A stretch of DNA of 64,000 bases from Paenibacillus artemisiicola (GCF_017652985.1 NZ_JAGGDJ010000009.1:1-64000), one strand, 5' to 3'. Positions 49,958 to 60,897 are shown, numbered from the stretch's first letter. Made by a program: numbers and translations. Notes: generated by a model not told the origin, from the sequence alone.

Positions 49958-52278
49958 GGCTCGCCGCCTCCCGTCACCGCAAAGCCGCGCGCTTTCACCG
50001 CGACCGCGCCGCTCCGGTAATCCTGTCCGGTGTAGTTCACCCAGACCGCGGCGCCGTTGGAATAGCTTACTTTCACGACGCCGTACTCGGGCACCTCGCG
50101 TCCCGTCATGTACGCGCCTTGAACCGGCTTCAGCGCTTCGTTCGCCAAGTCGTACCGGCGCTTGATCTCCGGCGCCCAGTCGCCGTACGCGGTGGAGAAC
50201 TGGTCGCTTGAAGGCGTATTCTGCAGCTTCCAGGACGGCTCCTTCGTGATGACGAAGGACGGATACGCGCCGTACTCGATCATCCGGAGCACGTCCTCCG
50301 CCGGGTCGGCCTGATGATTGGCGTCCTTCGCGTAGTAGTCGACGACGCCGTGAAGCACCATTTCAACGAACGGCACCGTGTCGGTCGCGTACATGAACTG
50401 CGACGATTCCAGCGGCATGCCGAGGTACGCGGATGCGCCTTTCAGCATGTAATCGTTCGGCCGGTTCACGAGGAGCCGGAGCGACTGCTTGCCCGCTTCC
50501 TCCAGCAGCTTGCCGTACGTCCCCATCGCGTCGGTGCGGGTAAGCGGCGTCTTGCCGCCGTAATCCGAGAACAGCGTGGAGCCGGTGCCGTTCAGCGCCA
50601 AGCTCGTCAGCCCGTCTTCGCGGAAAACGCCGAAATCGTCCTTCGCGAGTCGCAGCGCGGACTGCGGACGCAGGAAGTACCCGTTCAGGTCCTTGTACAG
50701 GCTGCTGACGAACTTGCTCACGAACGGATATTCCACCAGCCGGTCCGTGATCATCCGGGCGGCGTCCGTGCGGACGTTGGTCCGGGGGCTGCCCTTCAGC
50801 AGGTCGGTGTAGTCCGTTTCCAGGCTGAGCGCGATGCCCTGCGCCGCGGCGTAGTCGCGCAGCGCCTCGAAGCCGGAGCGGCCGCCGAGCTCGCCGGCGA
50901 ACGACGGTTTGGCGGGACGCGCGCCGTTCAAGCCGCCGCTGTTCCACCCTTTCAGCACCGCCGTCACGCGGGTAACCCCTTGCTTGCGCAGATCCTCGAG
51001 GATCGCCTTCGCCTCCTCGAAAGACGTCAGCTTCAGCACATGCCGCCCGATCAGGCCGGGCTCGACGTCGCCGCCGAGAAAATCGATCTCCACCGGCACA
51101 TCCCGATCCGTATCGGATGCCGCTGCCGCCGGTCGCTCCGGCAGTTGGCCGCCGCGCCGCAGGTAGGCGCGATACGCCGCGGCCATGCCGGCGTAATCCG
51201 CTTCGCGGCCGCTCAGGAACACGTAACGCGTGGATTTGTCGCCTTCGGTTCGGGCCTTCGTGAACGTATTGATCCCGCCCATCGATTGGCTGGTCGGCTG
51301 GAAATACGCGGACCGGATCTTGAAGCGCGGCGACACCCAGTAATAGTTCGTGTTGACGCCGCTCGGATACGCGACGATTTCCGCGTTCGCCTTCCCCTGC
51401 TCGACGACGCCCATCAACGCGTTTTGCCCCGCGCCGTGCACGATGCCGAACACCGGGTACGAGACGGCGTTCGCGAAACCGAAGCCGGTCGTCGCGACGT
51501 CGCTGCCGTAAATTTCTCCGACGTACGGCTCGTCGAACCTCGACTGCTGGTCGCGGAACCGGATCAGCGCGCCGCTGCCATCGGGAATGAACAGGTACCC
51601 CGGTACGTCCGCTTGACGTACGGAGCCAAGGAACGGATACGGCTGAACGGAGGCCAGCCGCCCGCTTCCCTTCTCCGCGATCGCGTCGTTCGGGACCGAA
51701 ACGACGAGTCCCTGGTCGTCGAGGACCGTGCGGACGGTTAGCGAGATGCCGAGGTCCGGCAGCGCGTAGGTCACGTCCATCCCGCCCGGGACCGGCTTGG
51801 CCGACAGGGCCTTGCCATGCTGCGAACGGTAATTGCCCGACGCCGGCGTCGCGTCTCCCTCCTGAAAGTAATCGAACAGGAACGGCGACTGCATGGCGTT
51901 CAGCCAGTCCTCGTTCAGGTCTTCGCCGCGCATTGTCTTCGAATCGGGCTGCGAGGACCATACGTAGCCGGTGGCCTTGTTCTTGACCGCGATTGCGTAC
52001 GTGGTCTGGTCCATGTACAATTCGAGTCCGGCATTCTCGCCGATGCGCGCGTATCCTTGGCCGATCGTCGTCTTCGGCACGTCCGCGCGCGCGGGCTCCG
52101 GCATCGTGAACCGGTTGGACCGGAAGAAGGCCTGCTCTTCCTGTTCGCCCGGCGCGGCGCCGGGAACCGGCCCGCCCCGGGAATCCGGCGTCTGCCCGAA
52201 GGCGTGCGCGATGGAACCCGCGAGCGCGATCGCCGCCAGGCCGAGCCCGATTCGAACGGCTTGCTTTCGTTTAGCCAC
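49954..52278 (-). CDS. Secreted DUF5696-like protein, putative glycan-active barrel
   Basis: A 774-residue protein with an N-terminal signal or anchor (VRIGLGLAAIALAGSIAHAF). The next 330 residues are beta-rich (GLELYMDQTTYAIAVKNKAT, PGYLFIPDGSGALIRFRDQQ). A barrel-like central part follows, with a strand and loop pattern such as VTAVLKGWNSGGLNGARP and IALSLETDYTDLL. The overall layout matches proteins annotated DUF5696, found beside sugar ABC genes in Paenibacillus. Beta-sandwich plus barrel recalls secreted glycoside hydrolases, but I cannot point to proven catalytic residues. The start is a GTG at 52278 overlapping the YIP1 gene stop. Confidence 0.7.
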   Translation of the reverse strand: MAKRKQAVRIGLGLAAIALAGSIAHAFGQTPDSRGGPVPGAAPGEQEEQAFFRSNRFTMPEPARADVPKTTIGQGYARIGENAGLELYMDQTTYAIAVKNKATGYVWSSQPDSKTMRGEDLNEDWLNAMQSPFLFDYFQEGDATPASGNYRSQHGKALSAKPVPGGMDVTYALPDLGISLTVRTVLDDQGLVVSVPNDAIAEKGSGRLASVQPYPFLGSVRQADVPGYLFIPDGSGALIRFRDQQSRFDEPYVGEIYGSDVATTGFGFANAVSYPVFGIVHGAGQNALMGVVEQGKANAEIVAYPSGVNTNYYWVSPRFKIRSAYFQPTSQSMGGINTFTKARTEGDKSTRYVFLSGREADYAGMAAAYRAYLRRGGQLPERPAAAASDTDRDVPVEIDFLGGDVEPGLIGRHVLKLTSFEEAKAILEDLRKQGVTRVTAVLKGWNSGGLNGARPAKPSFAGELGGRSGFEALRDYAAAQGIALSLETDYTDLLKGSPRTNVRTDAARMITDRLVEYPFVSKFVSSLYKDLNGYFLRPQSALRLAKDDFGVFREDGLTSLALNGTGSTLFSDYGGKTPLTRTDAMGTYGKLLEEAGKQSLRLLVNRPNDYMLKGASAYLGMPLESSQFMYATDTVPFVEMVLHGVVDYYAKDANHQADPAEDVLRMIEYGAYPSFVITKEPSWKLQNTPSSDQFSTAYGDWAPEIKRRYDLANEALKPVQGAYMTGREVPEYGVVKVSYSNGAAVWVNYTGQDYRSGAVAVKARGFAVTGGGEP

Positions 52279-54343
52279 GGTATTTCACCTCTTCCGCGAT
52301 GCTCCGCACAAAGTCCCATACCTGACTGGACAAGCCGAAGAAAATAAAGGCGATGACCGCCATGATGACCATGCCGGACACCGTGATCGCGATGTTCTTG
52401 AACGTTTCCTTGAATTCGTAGCCGTGGATTTCCTTCACCATCAGGATGAACAGCACGGCGCACCACGCCACGATAAAGATGCGGCCGTAATCGTACACGA
52501 CCGACTCCATCAAGGTCAGCCCCTTGGACAGAACGGTCAGCGGCGCGCCGAACAGCAGGTACGGGCTGAGCGCGTAGACCGAGCCCTTGAACACGTCCCG
52601 GAATTTGCCCTCGCCGTCGTTGATGACGCTGACCATGTAATTGCAGACGATCCATCCCAGCAGCGGCACGAACAGCTTGAGCAGCTCGGTCGGTATGCTT
52701 ATCCGCAACGGATCGACGCCGCTGAAGATGAAGCTCGTCTGGAACACCTCGTAGAGCCGAACCGCCGCGAACAGCGCGAGCAAGATGGCGGCGGACAAGA
52801 CGGACGCCTTTCCGTTCGTCAGCTCCTCGAACCCGTCGATCGGATGCCGCAGCATGCGGAAGACGTGGAGCAGCTGGCCGACGAGCCGGACGCGGCCGGT
52901 TCTTCTCGCCGCGTTCACGACGGGCGCCCCGAAGCCGAACCGGCGATGCAGCCGCTTCAGGATCATCCACGCGACGGCGAATCCGACGAGCACCGACAGC
53001 ACCGTCGAAGCGTGCTTCATCAGCCACTCCCGCCGAAGCTCCCAATACGTGTTGGAATACTCGCCTGCGTTCTTCGCGAACTTCAGTTCGTCGAACGCTT
53101 CGTCGAAACGACCCTGCTTGTAGTAGGCAAGGCCAATGCCGAGGTGAGCCAGGTCGAACAGGCTGTCGAGGCGCAGCACCTCGCGCCACGGCTCCAGGCT
53201 GTCGACGTATTTGCCGTCGAGGTAGAGCGACACCGCCTTGTTCACGAGCGTCGCGAACGGCGTCGGCTTGAAGATCTGAATGTTGCCGCGCTCCTTGTCG
53301 AGCACGTACAACAACCCGCTGCCGCTCACCGCGATGCCCGAGGGCGACGTGAAGTACCCGAGACTCTGATAGCCCGCGTCCATGCCGCCGAAGCCGAACA
53401 GGAGGCTGCCGTCCTTATCGTAGACGTAGATGAAGCCTTCCACGGCGTCCGCGGCGTAGATGTTGCCCATGCGGTCGACGGTCACGTCCGCGATATTGCC
53501 GCTCATGTACGAGGACGAGTGCAGCAAATTATCGCCGGCGACGTTCAGTTTCTTGATGCCGGCCCCCTCGAGACCCACGGTTGCGGTGAAAACGAGGCCG
53601 TCCTCGCCGATGGCCACGTTGCTCGGCGAAGGCGGCAGCTTCTGCGACAGCTGGCTCAGCTGCTTGCGCGTGAAGAGCAGCTTCTGCAGCGAACGCTCCA
53701 AGCTGAAGCCCACGCGGTTCGCCCCGAAGTAGCCGAGAAAGCCGCCGTCCGGACTCAGCTGGGCCAGGCCTTGGACGAGTCCCTCGCCGACGACGTACAG
53801 GTTTCCCCGCAGGTCGGCGGTGATTTTGCGCGGCTTGAACGCATTGCTCTTGCCGAAGAGCAAGGACGCCGGCTTGCCGATCTCCGTCAGCTTCCGGCCG
53901 TCCGGCCCGTAGACGAACACCCGCTCCGCGCCGTGGTCGGCCACGTACAGCTTCCCTTCGCCATCGACGTAAATGCCCGTCGGCTCGTCGAGCTCGCCTT
54001 CGCCGAAGACGCGAATCACGCTTCCCCGCGCGTCCAGCTCCAGCACGCGGCCGTTGCCGGTATCCGCGACGTAGATATGGCCGCGCGCGTCGATGAACAG
54101 ATCCTGCGGCTGGTCGAGCGCCGCCGTCAGCTCGCCTTTCTTCTCCCGCTCCGCGGCGCCCGCGCCGAACATGCCGTAGCCGTCGATGGCGCCCATCGGC
54201 ACGTACGCGGTCTGCGTCAGCCGCGGCTGTCCGTTCTGCTTGAACGTGAAGGCGTCGTAGCCCGCGGCGCCGGCGGGGCGCGGAATGGCGGCCGCCAGCA
54301 GCGCGAAGGCGACGGCCGCCGCGATAAGCGATTTCCATTTCAC
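52271..54343 (-). CDS. NHL-propeller/TPR/YIP1 multidomain membrane protein
   Basis: A 690-residue protein. Residues 1-27 are a signal peptide ending in RPAGAAG. About 75-345 are NHL repeats of a beta-propeller (DLFIDARGHIYVADTGNGRV, GIYVDGEGKLYVADHGAERV, DVTVDRMGNIYAADAVEGFI). About 365-420 is a TPR pair (AHLGIGLAYYKQGRFDEAFD). A membrane helix near 445 leads to a YIP1 domain of about five helices at the C-terminus. The propeller and TPR would face outside. It lies between two permease pairs, with its stop overlapping the next start. It may be a sensor or a scaffold for the importers; the function is unknown. Confidence 0.82.
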   Translation of the reverse strand: MKWKSLIAAAVAFALLAAAIPRPAGAAGYDAFTFKQNGQPRLTQTAYVPMGAIDGYGMFGAGAAEREKKGELTAALDQPQDLFIDARGHIYVADTGNGRVLELDARGSVIRVFGEGELDEPTGIYVDGEGKLYVADHGAERVFVYGPDGRKLTEIGKPASLLFGKSNAFKPRKITADLRGNLYVVGEGLVQGLAQLSPDGGFLGYFGANRVGFSLERSLQKLLFTRKQLSQLSQKLPPSPSNVAIGEDGLVFTATVGLEGAGIKKLNVAGDNLLHSSSYMSGNIADVTVDRMGNIYAADAVEGFIYVYDKDGSLLFGFGGMDAGYQSLGYFTSPSGIAVSGSGLLYVLDKERGNIQIFKPTPFATLVNKAVSLYLDGKYVDSLEPWREVLRLDSLFDLAHLGIGLAYYKQGRFDEAFDELKFAKNAGEYSNTYWELRREWLMKHASTVLSVLVGFAVAWMILKRLHRRFGFGAPVVNAARRTGRVRLVGQLLHVFRMLRHPIDGFEELTNGKASVLSAAILLALFAAVRLYEVFQTSFIFSGVDPLRISIPTELLKLFVPLLGWIVCNYMVSVINDGEGKFRDVFKGSVYALSPYLLFGAPLTVLSKGLTLMESVVYDYGRIFIVAWCAVLFILMVKEIHGYEFKETFKNIAITVSGMVIMAVIAFIFFGLSSQVWDFVRSIAEEVKYRG

Positions 54344-54361
54344 GTTGAGCGTCTCCCTTCC

Positions 54362-55237
54362 CTACTTCAGCCCCGAGTGCGCCATCGTGTCCATGACTTT
54401 GCTCTGCATGAAGATGAAGATGATCAAATTCGGAATGAACATGATAAGCGCCGCGGCCGCGGCCACCCCTTGGCCGGCCACGTTGTTGCCGACCGTCGAG
54501 CTGAGCGTCGTCATATAGAACGCGAACGTCTTCAGCGTCTCCTTGCTCATATACAAGCTCGACGTCTCCGCGTTATTCCAGACCGTCTGGAACGCCAAGA
54601 TCGCCACGGTGGCCATGGCCGGCGCGATCAGCGGCAGGACGATCCGCGCGAACACGTACCGGTCCCGCGCGCCGTCCATCGCCGCCGCCTCAAGCAGCTC
54701 GTTGGGAATCTGGTCCACGAACTGCTTGACCAAAAACACGCCGACGGGCAGCGCAAGCAGCGGGAGCAGGTGCCCCCAGTAGGTATTGATCAGCCCGAGC
54801 TTCTCGATGATCAAGTACCGCGGAATCGTCACCGCCGCCGGGACGAACATGAGCGCGATCGTATTGATCTCGAAGATGACCTTGCGCAGCCGGAACCGCT
54901 TCTTCGACAGCGCGTAGCCCGCCATCGCGCTCGTCAGCAGCGAGAGGGACACGACGACGCCCGAGACGACGATGCTGTTGAACAGGTACTTCGTCACCGG
55001 AATGACGCTCATGTCCTTCAGGCTAAGCAGCGAGGAGAGATTCTCGAAGGTCGGCTTGCGCACGAGAAACGTCGGCGGAAACAGGAACAGCTCGTCCAGC
55101 GGTTTCAGCGCCTGCGAAAACATGAAGACGATCGGCAGGGTCATGACGAAGCCCAGCGGCACCAGGACCGCGTAAAATTTCAGCTGCCCGAAGCCGAAGC
55201 GGCTCGGATTGATTTTATTGCCGTGAAAGGATGCCAC
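54362..55237 (-). CDS. Carbohydrate ABC permease (MalG type), pair 1 of cluster B
   Basis: A 291-residue permease with six membrane segments. The EAA loop reads [20 protein letters not shown]. The start is a GTG at 55237 after AGAAGGTGG. It pairs with the permease at 55286. It differs clearly from the pair 2 protein, so the two pairs are not a recent duplication. Confidence 0.9.
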   Translation of the reverse strand: MASFHGNKINPSRFGFGQLKFYAVLVPLGFVMTLPIVFMFSQALKPLDELFLFPPTFLVRKPTFENLSSLLSLKDMSVIPVTKYLFNSIVVSGVVVSLSLLTSAMAGYALSKKRFRLRKVIFEINTIALMFVPAAVTIPRYLIIEKLGLINTYWGHLLPLLALPVGVFLVKQFVDQIPNELLEAAAMDGARDRYVFARIVLPLIAPAMATVAILAFQTVWNNAETSSLYMSKETLKTFAFYMTTLSSTVGNNVAGQGVAAAAALIMFIPNLIIFIFMQSKVMDTMAHSGLK

Positions 55238-55285
55238 CGGACCACCTTCTTACTCGTATTAGTCGATTCGCGGCCATCGCCGCCC

Positions 55286-56245
55286 TCAGTCCTTCTCGCC
55301 GAACAGCCGCCAGGCCAGCTTGGAGAAGCCGTAAATGATCAGCAGCAGCACGACCGAGACGGCGGAGGCGTACCCCATGTCGTACCGGATAAAGCCGTAG
55401 TCGGCGATATGGTTGATCAGCAGCTGCCCCGAATATTGCGGGGTCGGATTCGTGCCCGACAGCTGAACGCCGATTTCGCCGGCCTGGAACGTGCCGACGA
55501 CCGCCATGACCGCGCCGAACAGCATCTGCGGCTTCATCGACGGAATCGTGATGTACCATACCTCCTGCAGCCGGCTCCGGATGCCGTCGATATACCCGGC
55601 CTCGTACATCTCCTTGTTGATGTTCAAAATGCCGGCCAGCATCGCGAGGAAGCCGACGCCCATGCTGTTCCAGAGCGTGACGATCACCATGATCGGCATC
55701 AGATAATGCGGCGATTGCGTCCATTGAATCGGCTGATGGATGACGCCCAGCTTTAGCAGCGTCGCGTTCAGATAGCCCGCGCTGTCGCCGCTGAACAGCG
55801 TGAGCCAGATGACGGTCATCGCCACGCCGGCCGTCATGGACGGCGAATACAACACGAGCGCCAGCACGGTCCGCGGCTTCCGCGAGACCTGCGACAGCAG
55901 CCACGCCAGCCAGAAGGACAGCAGGTAGCCGCCAGGGCCGACGAGCAGGGCAAACTTGATCGTATTCGGCAGGACGTACATCATGAATTCGCTGTCCTGC
56001 GTCAAGAGATTCACGTAGTTTTGCAGGCCGATGAACGAAGGCCGCTGCACCGTGTTGAAGTACGTGAAGGAGAGCACGATCGCCGCCCCGACCGGAATGA
56101 TAATGAAGAGCGCGAACAGAATCAGGAACGGGCCGAGGAACAGATAGGCCGACAGCTCCTCCCGCGCCGAGCGCTTCATCGTTTTCTTCGCGGCCGGCCG
56201 GGCGCCGGCGTCGGCGCTTGCCCGCGCAAGGGTGGATTGGCTCAC
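55286..56245 (-). CDS. Sugar ABC permease (MalF type), pair 1 of cluster B
   Basis: A 319-residue permease with six membrane segments ([20 protein letters not shown]). The EAA loop is [20 protein letters not shown], with Gly in place of the usual second Ala. Its GTG start shares four bases with the stop of the 1031-residue binding protein, so those two probably form one transporter. Confidence 0.9.
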   Translation of the reverse strand: MSQSTLARASADAGARPAAKKTMKRSAREELSAYLFLGPFLILFALFIIIPVGAAIVLSFTYFNTVQRPSFIGLQNYVNLLTQDSEFMMYVLPNTIKFALLVGPGGYLLSFWLAWLLSQVSRKPRTVLALVLYSPSMTAGVAMTVIWLTLFSGDSAGYLNATLLKLGVIHQPIQWTQSPHYLMPIMVIVTLWNSMGVGFLAMLAGILNINKEMYEAGYIDGIRSRLQEVWYITIPSMKPQMLFGAVMAVVGTFQAGEIGVQLSGTNPTPQYSGQLLINHIADYGFIRYDMGYASAVSVVLLLIIYGFSKLAWRLFGEKD

Positions 56246-59200
56246 TGGTCATCCCGCCTTTCCGCGCCGGGGAGCTCCGGAACCTGAAGCTTCTTCACCC
56301 AGGCGCCGTTCTTCATGTAGCCGAATTCCTCCAGCTTTTTCGCGAGCTCGCGATTGGTCAAGATCGTCGCGTCCTCGATGGCGCGCCGCGGATTGACGCC
56401 ATTGAACACGATTTTGTTCCAGGCGTCGCTGAGCTGCCGCTCGAGCATATAATCGCCCGGAATATGCGGCGTATCCTTCAGCCACTTCCACTGTTCCCGC
56501 ACGACCTTGATATCGTCGGCCGGCCAGGCCATCTCCTGAAAGGCATCCAAGTTTGCCGTGTTCCACATGAAGGTCGGCCCGTAGATCGTCTGCATCCGGT
56601 TGCCGAACTGCTCCTGCGTCGCGGCGGAGGTCCACCATTTCAACAGTTCCCACGCTTGCTGCTGCTTCGTGCTGTTCTTGAAGATCATCGACGTCTGCGC
56701 CGTTCCCGCCGCCCATCGTTCCACCGTGCCGTCTTCGTTCTTCACGCCGGGCATCGGCGCGATTTTCCACAAGCCGCTGATTTCCGGGGCCGCCGACGTC
56801 AGCTGGACGTACGTCGTGAAATTCGAGATGCCGATCGGCAAGCTGCCGTCGCGGAAGTGGTTATAAAAGTTCGGCACGTTGAGCGGCAGATTGTAGACGG
56901 TGAACAGGTCGGTCATTTCCTTGATGCCCGCGATCGCCTGCTCGCTGTCTATGGCCGTCTTGCCGCCGTCTTCCGAGAAAAGTTCGCCGCCGTGCTGGAA
57001 GATGAACGGCGACGTGAGCCAGATCTGCTTGTTGCCGCCGGTCTGCGCGAGCGGATCGTAGAAGTTCAAGCCGTACCGCTGCAGCTCCGGGAGCAGCTTC
57101 TTCACGTCGTCCATCGTGTCCGGTACCGGCAAATGAAGGGCGTCCATGATGTCCTTGCGATAGAACAGCACCCAGAAATCCTGGGTTTCCGGCAGCGCGT
57201 ACGTCCCGCCGTCGAACTGGTACGGCGGCATCGTCCCCGGGGAGAACCGCTTCATGACGTCCTCGAAGTCCGGGAACTGCCGCAGATCGGTCAGCGTCCC
57301 GCGCGCCGCGAGGTTGAACGGGGTCGTCGTGTTGATCGAGAGCGCGGCATCGGGCGAATTGCCCGCGGCGTTCGCGAGGATGAGCTTGGTCTCGTCAGGC
57401 ATGAGGGAGAACGACACCTTGATGCCCGTCCGCTTCGTGAAGTCTTCGTTCGCCATCTGCTGCATCGCCATCACGTATTGGCGCGGACGGTTGACCCAGA
57501 CTTGCAGCGCGTCGTTTCCGTTATCGTTGATTTTGCCGTAATCCTTCGTGAAGGAGCCGAAGAACACGGAGAGGTACGATTTCGCCCGGTCGAAGAAGCT
57601 TGCCTTCGCGGACGGAAGCGCCTTGCCCGAGTAGACGTAGAACCGGTCGAGCGTCAGCGGCTGGTTCGGCAGTTTCGCCAGCGTCTTGCCGAGCAGCTGC
57701 ATGACGGAATTGGAGCCTCCGGACAGCTGGTCGGTCTTGTACGGGATTTCGTTCGGGTCCTTGGCGAGCGCGCGCAAAACGCGCGCGGAGATGACGAGCG
57801 ATTTCGACGCGTCCGTCGTCTTGCCGACGAGCGCCATCAGCTCGGCGTTGCGCTTCTCAAGCAGATCGGCGTACCGCGACAGCCGCTCGGGCGCGTCCGG
57901 GATTTGGTCCGTCAGGTCCCAGTCCCGGTTCGCGTCCTGCCCGTTGCCCGTCGCCATCTTCAGCTCGATGATGAAGTCGTTGACGCCCTGCATCGCATCC
58001 TGAATCGCGCGGATCGTATCGCGGTACGGCGCATCGTCGGCGGTCAGCGTCAGCGTGTGCTCGCCCTTCGTCAGACGGAACCGGTACGGCTCGCCGTCCT
58101 TGCCCGACGCCGCCCGGTTGGTCCAGCCGTCCGCGTACGGGAACGCGACCTCGAGCGCTTCCCGGAACGGCACGGCGCCATCGAGGCGGAGCGAACGGTA
58201 CACGGGCATGTCGGTGCCCGATTCGCTCGTGATCGGGTCCTGCTTATACTTGAACGCGAGACGGTAATCGCCGTCCTCCGGCACCCGGAACGTCCACGTC
58301 ACGCTTTGCCCGCCGACCTGCCAGGAGTCGCCGCCGAGCGCGTTCAGGCGCAGCCGCTTGCTGCTGAACGGCACCGCGGACGGGTTGCCGTCCGCTTGGG
58401 CGCGAATGAACGGCTCGTTCTTCATCGCGATGTCCTCCGCTTCCACCGCGCCCAGGTACGCGGGCGCCTCGGTCCCGGACGCGCCGCGATAATCGGCGTA
58501 GGCCGGAAGCGGCGACGCGCTTTCGACGGCGACGTTCCCGAGCAGCGCCGGCTCGCTGACGAACGACAGCGCCACGACGTTGTCGCCCGCGCGAAACCGG
58601 AACAGCAGCGGCAGATCGTCCGCCGACGCCGGCGCCTGCACGTCCTGCGAGCGCCAGCCCGGCAGCATGACCTGATCCGGCAGCACGTCGTTGCCGAGCA
58701 AATCCTGCGCGAACGGATAGGCGCCGTTTTTCCAAAACTTCGGCAGCTCGAACTGCCGTGCCTGAAAATACGGGTAAGCTCCGTTAATCCGGATGCCGCG
58801 CTGGATGTCGATCACCTTGTCCGACAGCGGATAATAATCCAATCTCACCTGATAGAGCCCTTCCTGCGGCACCCGGACATGAAACGCGACCTCGGACGTC
58901 CCCTCGTCCCACCGAAAAACCGGCGCGCCGTAGCCTTTGCCGTCCGCCGCGGACGTCAGCGGCGCCTTGCTTCCGCCGACGGTGAACGCCTCCGGCGCCA
59001 CCTCCGCGCGGAATCCGGCGACTTCGCGCACGCCGTCCGCGCGCCACCGCTTCAGAACGTCCGCGTAATCGTCGCCGACGATCGGCCTGGCGCCTTCCTC
59101 CTGCTGCCGCGGCCCGTCCTGCCCGCCAGGCTGCGCGGTCTCGGGGCCGCCCTTCGAGGGACCGCCGAACAGGGCATCGAGCACGTCCGAGTTGTCGGTG

Positions 59201-59337
59201 TCCGCTTGTCCGCCCGCGCCGCTCCCGTTTCCGTCGTCCGCGTAAGCCTTGGACGGGAACGCCGGCGCGCCGGGCGAGGCGGCGACGCCGGACAGCGTCG
59301 CCGCGATCAACATGACGGCTGCAAGCCTTCTTTTCAT
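56242..59337 (-). CDS. Giant substrate-binding protein with N-terminal beta-sandwich modules
   Basis: A 1031-residue secreted protein. The signal peptide ends AYADDG without a lipobox. After a Gly/Gln-rich spacer, two CBM6/35-like beta-sandwiches follow (about 100-280 and 290-470; the second has [20 protein letters not shown] and [12 protein letters not shown]). A helical region comes next, and an SBP type 1 domain from about 610 to 1015 ([60 protein letters not shown]). Ordinary sugar-binding proteins are 400-550 residues. The start at 59337 follows AAAGGAG. It is coupled to permease pair 1. Confidence 0.85.
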   Translation of the reverse strand: MKRRLAAVMLIAATLSGVAASPGAPAFPSKAYADDGNGSGAGGQADTDNSDVLDALFGGPSKGGPETAQPGGQDGPRQQEEGARPIVGDDYADVLKRWRADGVREVAGFRAEVAPEAFTVGGSKAPLTSAADGKGYGAPVFRWDEGTSEVAFHVRVPQEGLYQVRLDYYPLSDKVIDIQRGIRINGAYPYFQARQFELPKFWKNGAYPFAQDLLGNDVLPDQVMLPGWRSQDVQAPASADDLPLLFRFRAGDNVVALSFVSEPALLGNVAVESASPLPAYADYRGASGTEAPAYLGAVEAEDIAMKNEPFIRAQADGNPSAVPFSSKRLRLNALGGDSWQVGGQSVTWTFRVPEDGDYRLAFKYKQDPITSESGTDMPVYRSLRLDGAVPFREALEVAFPYADGWTNRAASGKDGEPYRFRLTKGEHTLTLTADDAPYRDTIRAIQDAMQGVNDFIIELKMATGNGQDANRDWDLTDQIPDAPERLSRYADLLEKRNAELMALVGKTTDASKSLVISARVLRALAKDPNEIPYKTDQLSGGSNSVMQLLGKTLAKLPNQPLTLDRFYVYSGKALPSAKASFFDRAKSYLSVFFGSFTKDYGKINDNGNDALQVWVNRPRQYVMAMQQMANEDFTKRTGIKVSFSLMPDETKLILANAAGNSPDAALSINTTTPFNLAARGTLTDLRQFPDFEDVMKRFSPGTMPPYQFDGGTYALPETQDFWVLFYRKDIMDALHLPVPDTMDDVKKLLPELQRYGLNFYDPLAQTGGNKQIWLTSPFIFQHGGELFSEDGGKTAIDSEQAIAGIKEMTDLFTVYNLPLNVPNFYNHFRDGSLPIGISNFTTYVQLTSAAPEISGLWKIAPMPGVKNEDGTVERWAAGTAQTSMIFKNSTKQQQAWELLKWWTSAATQEQFGNRMQTIYGPTFMWNTANLDAFQEMAWPADDIKVVREQWKWLKDTPHIPGDYMLERQLSDAWNKIVFNGVNPRRAIEDATILTNRELAKKLEEFGYMKNGAWVKKLQVPELPGAERRDDQ

Positions 59338-59412
59338 GTGCGTGCTCCTTTACTGCCAAATGATAGGCTCCTTCCTCACGCGTCGCGCGAAAGAAAGGAG
59401 CCGGCCTCGCGG

Positions 59413-60897
59413 TTACTTCGTCGCCGCGTCGATTTGCGTTTTGTTCTTGTCGAAGATCGCCGTCGCTTTTTGCTGAATGTCCTTCGCGACGTCTTCCGGC
59501 TTCACTTTGAGCGTCACGAGGTCCTTCTTCGTATCGTACGGGTTCAATACTTTATCGATGATCTCCGCGTCTCCCGGCAGCCACTTGTAGCCGTCGACGA
59601 AGCCCTCGCCGATCATGGAGATGACGTCCTTGATGCCCGGCGCCGTGAACGTCGTCTTCAGGTACGCGTCCCAAACGTCGCGGTCGTTGACCAGCGGCAT
59701 CGTCTGGATCGGCTTCTCGATTTCGTTGATGCGCTGCATCCAGCCGTCCTTCGAGAACGTCAGCCATTTGATGAATTCGTACGCTTCCTTCGGATGCTTC
59801 GTGTTCGCCGCCATGCCGACGTAGTCCGTCACGATCGGCACGCGCTGGCCCTTGTCGGCCGGCAGCGGCAGGAAGTCCCACTTGAATTTCGCGTTCTTCG
59901 CGAGGTCGGCGAACGCCCAGTTGGCGTCGATCTTCATGCCGACCTTGCCGGCCACGAAGCCGCTTTTGTCCTTGCCGTACCACTTGTCCTGCTCCGCGCG
60001 CTCGTACAGGTCCACCGACGTTTTGTCGTTGTACACGATGTTGTTGATCCAATGAATCGCGTCGGAGAACGCCGGATTGTCGAAGTTGAACTTCGTGCCG
60101 TCGTAGGTCAGCCAGCCGAGCGACGGGTCGAACTGCGGCACGAACGCTTCGCGGGCGCCGACGATGTTCTCCACGCCGAACTGGCGGTCGCTTACCTTCG
60201 TCAGCTTCTTCGCGATGTCTTCGAACTCTTTCGTCGTCCAGTTTTTCTTCGGAAGCGGCACGTTTTCTTTGTTGAACAGGTCCTCGTTGATGAGCACGCC
60301 CGTCATGAACATTTGATGCGGCAGCATGTACTGTTTGCCGTTGTACTGCCCCGTCTCGCTCAAGTTGCTGAAAATCTTGTCCGGACTGTAGTCCGAATCC
60401 GCGTCCAGGTACGGTTTCATGTCCGCGAGCCAGCCGTTCGCCACGTCCGCCGGCCCGTTGAACACGAAGAACACGTCCGGAAGCTTGCCCGCCGCGGCCG
60501 CCGCGCCAAGTTTCTCGTCCCACGGCCAGGTGACGGATTTGTCGATTTCGATTTTGATGTTCGGATGGGATTTCATGAAGGCGTCGATCTTCTTTTGCTC
60601 GACGACGGGATCGCTCCACGTCGCGAACTTCAGCGTGACGGGCTCGCCCGAAGCGCCGCCGCCCGCATCCGCGTTCGTACCGGCATTCCCCGCCGTGCCG
60701 GCGTTCGCATTGCCGGCGTCGTCGCCGGCGGCATTGGCGCCGTTCGCGGCATTGGCGCCGTTCGCGGCGTTTTCGCCCGAATTCGCGGCATTTCCCCCCG
60801 TATTCGCGACATTGCCGCCGTTCGCGTTGCCGCCGCAGCCGGCCAACATGCCTGCCAGCAGAACGGTCGTGAGCATCGTGCCAACCGATTTTTTCAT
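59413..60897 (-). CDS. Sugar ABC substrate-binding lipoprotein, first gene of cluster B
   Basis: A 494-residue lipoprotein. The lipobox is LLAGMLAGC (Cys21). A low-complexity Asn/Ala/Gly spacer of about 60 residues (repeats of NAAN and GANAA) precedes the SBP type 1 fold (LKFATWSDPVVEQKKIDAFM, VGMKIDANWAFADLAKN, AYEFIKWLTFSKDGWM). The start at 60897 follows AGGGGGAAA. It is preceded by a promoter overlapped by a LacI-type operator. It may be the binding protein of permease pair 2, or share both pairs. Confidence 0.92.
   Translation of the reverse strand: MKKSVGTMLTTVLLAGMLAGCGGNANGGNVANTGGNAANSGENAANGANAANGANAAGDDAGNANAGTAGNAGTNADAGGGASGEPVTLKFATWSDPVVEQKKIDAFMKSHPNIKIEIDKSVTWPWDEKLGAAAAAGKLPDVFFVFNGPADVANGWLADMKPYLDADSDYSPDKIFSNLSETGQYNGKQYMLPHQMFMTGVLINEDLFNKENVPLPKKNWTTKEFEDIAKKLTKVSDRQFGVENIVGAREAFVPQFDPSLGWLTYDGTKFNFDNPAFSDAIHWINNIVYNDKTSVDLYERAEQDKWYGKDKSGFVAGKVGMKIDANWAFADLAKNAKFKWDFLPLPADKGQRVPIVTDYVGMAANTKHPKEAYEFIKWLTFSKDGWMQRINEIEKPIQTMPLVNDRDVWDAYLKTTFTAPGIKDVISMIGEGFVDGYKWLPGDAEIIDKVLNPYDTKKDLVTLKVKPEDVAKDIQQKATAIFDKNKTQIDAATK

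Noticed and set aside
51971-55756. Plus-strand open frame of 1261 codons
   Set aside because: Antisense of the YIP1 protein, DUF5696-like protein and permease genes; the sequence is low-complexity and His/Arg-rich.
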